Source: Oscillibacter sp. | GTDB taxonomy: Bacteria; Bacillota; Clostridia; Oscillospirales; Oscillospiraceae | Assembly (NCBI GenBank): GCA_009773995.1 | Contig: VSMY01000063.1 | Span: 1-15,914, forward strand | Direction: 5' to 3' | DNA: 15,914 nucleotides | Shown: positions 14,909 through 15,914 of the stretch, piece by piece | Numbering within the stretch: position 1 is the stretch's first letter | Layout: each line of letters opens with the position of its first letter | Translations under genes and position numbers: made by a program | The notes under the pieces: model-generated | Database searches by the model: none | Told to the model about the DNA's origin: nothing | What the model saw: the letters and a program-made list of their open reading frames with translations, nothing else

Positions 14909-15132
14909 GGGCCGAAAAAAATTTCTCAGCGCCGTTTCCCCGGCTGCTTTTCAGGAATTCAGTTTACATAAAATCTGAATTTGAAAAAATTTCTCCACCT
15001 CTTTTGAAAACTTGCTCTGGACATCCGGGTTTTTTGTTGAAAAAGGGGAAGCTTCCCCGCAAAAAAACGAGGGCGTGAAAGCAATTATGCAAACCGTCGG
15101 AATAAATTCGCCAAGCGGGAATGATATATTGC

Positions 15133-15161
15133 GTGACAAAACGGCGGAACCGTACTATAAT
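15133..15161 (+). promoter_or_regulatory. Sigma-A promoter of mnmA
   Basis: GTGACA (15133-15138), 17-base spacer, TATAAT (15156-15161). Transcription would start near 15168, about 38 bases before the mnmA ATG. Confidence 0.85.
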
Positions 15162-15205
15162 GAGAGCCGCGAAACGCAAACAGGCCCTGAGCCGGGAGGT
15201 ATACA

Positions 15206-15914
15206 ATGGAAGAAAACAGAAATCTGAGCGCGCTGATCGCCATGAGCGGCGGCGTGGACAGCTCGGCGGCGGCCTATCTCATGCAGGCGGAGGGCTTCCG
15301 CTGCCTGGGAGCCACCATGCGCCTGCTGGAATCGGACGACGGTCGGAACGCCGCCGACGCGGAGTCCGTCTGCCGGCGGCTGGGCATTCCTTTCATGACG
15401 CTGGACATGGCCCAGGAGTTCCGGGAAGCCGTCATTGAAAAATTCATCCGGGTCTACCGGGCCGGGGGCACCCCGAACCCCTGTGTGGACTGCAACCGGC
15501 GTATGAAATTTTCCCGGCTGATGGAGGCGGCGGACGGCGCGGGGCTTTATTACGTGGCCACCGGGCACTATGCCAGAGTGGAACGGGCCGCCGGGACGGG
15601 CCGCCTGCTTTTGAAAAAAGCCCTCGACGCCGGGAAGGACCAGAGCTATTTCCTCTACACCCTCACGCAAGGCCAGCTGTCCAGAGTCCAGTTTCCCTTA
15701 GGCGGCATGGAAAAGCGGCAGGTCCGGGAGCTGGCGGAGCGCCTGGGCTTTGTCAACGCCCGGCGGCGGGACAGCCAGGACGTCTGCTTCATCCCCGGCG
15801 GAGACTACGGCGCGTTCATCGAATCCTGGACCGGAGAGGCGTTTCCCGCCGGGGACTTCCTGGACCGGGAGGGCCGGGCCGGTGGGCGGCACCGGGGGTC
15901 GGTCCGCTATACCC
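15206..15914 (+). CDS. mnmA: tRNA-specific 2-thiouridylase MnmA (3' partial)
   Basis: 236 residues are visible before the right edge, of a family usually about 350-370 long. The enzyme adenylates and thiolates U34 of Glu, Gln and Lys tRNAs in the cytosol. The PP-loop SGGVDSS is at 14-20. NPCVDCN holds catalytic Cys 96. ATGHYARV is at 118-125 and KDQSYFL at 144-150. DSQDVCFI holds the second catalytic Cys, C194. The insert around 40-55 is shorter than in many homologues but keeps the DAESV motif. The start has GGGAGG 6 bases upstream. It has its own promoter and no co-directional neighbour in the window. Confidence 0.95.
   Translation, partial: MEENRNLSALIAMSGGVDSSAAAYLMQAEGFRCLGATMRLLESDDGRNAADAESVCRRLGIPFMTLDMAQEFREAVIEKFIRVYRAGGTPNPCVDCNRRMKFSRLMEAADGAGLYYVATGHYARVERAAGTGRLLLKKALDAGKDQSYFLYTLTQGQLSRVQFPLGGMEKRQVRELAERLGFVNARRRDSQDVCFIPGGDYGAFIESWTGEAFPAGDFLDREGRAGGRHRGSVRYT

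Larger units (their letters stand above)
14567..15132. other. AT-rich intergenic region without a supported gene
   Basis: About 570 bases between the thiT and mnmA promoters. Short open frames here have no ribosome binding site or recognisable protein. The region holds dyad CGCAGGA-AA-TCCTGCG (14623-14638), the repeated word TTTACATAAAAT (14800-14811 and 14963-14974), a DnaA-box-like cluster (14838-14871), an AT-rich hairpin (14881-14908) and the perfect palindrome GGGGAAGCTTCCCC (15045-15058). No tRNA or known ncRNA was recognised. Confidence 0.7.

Noticed and set aside
15012..15227. Small + strand frame before mnmA
   Set aside because: It overlaps the mnmA promoter and start, lacks a ribosome binding site and resembles no known peptide.
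1..15914. CRISPR array, insertion sequence, prophage, tRNA or rRNA
   Set aside because: No regularly spaced repeats, transposase or integrase motifs, terminal inverted repeats or recognisable RNA gene sequences were seen.

Overview
The window looks like a chromosomal segment of a fairly GC-rich, low-motility-information Gram-positive bacterium of the class Clostridia, probably a gut commensal of the Oscillospiraceae type. This is inferred from strong GGAGG ribosome binding sites, sigma-A promoters with 17-base spacers, a LicT-type antiterminated PTS, a ThiT thiamine transporter behind a TPP riboswitch, and a sialic acid gene set ordered much as in Firmicutes. The species cannot be named from the sequence alone.

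Layout. (1) Positions 1-3220 hold most of a very large protein on the + strand, cut by the left edge. Its order of parts (degenerate SIR2-like region, STAND-like P-loop NTPase, TPR-like helices, C-terminal OB-like beta domain) recalls bacterial relatives of vertebrate SAMD9. It meets tail to tail, across a strong terminator, a DUF4062 gene (3363-4292, minus) that has its own promoter. These two are the defence- or signalling-like part of the window and the best candidate for something undescribed. (2) Positions 4555-7816 (minus) form a sugar PTS operon: promoter, RAT plus terminator, licT-type antiterminator gene, a second RAT plus terminator, then a fused EIICBA permease. (3) Positions 7907-8563 (minus) encode a small SGNH esterase, divergent from (4) a five-gene sialic acid operon at 8762-13577 (+): binding lipoprotein, internal terminator, two CUT1 permeases, a YhcH/NanQ anomerase and the NanA lyase. 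It starts from a perfect consensus promoter. (5) A shared terminator separates this from thiT (minus), which has promoter, TPP riboswitch and terminator. (6) An AT-rich stretch of about 570 bases without a gene contains tandem DnaA-box-like sequences and several dyads. (7) The window ends in mnmA, cut by the right edge.

How the genes work together. The nan operon would import sialic acid with an ATPase encoded elsewhere, equilibrate its anomers and cleave it to ManNAc and pyruvate. The divergent esterase may remove acyl groups from the substrate. The PTS operon would import a hexose or amino sugar and adjust its own expression through substrate-controlled antitermination at two sites. The thiamine transporter is shut off by thiamine pyrophosphate. 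The STAND and DUF4062 genes have no visible metabolic link to these neighbours.
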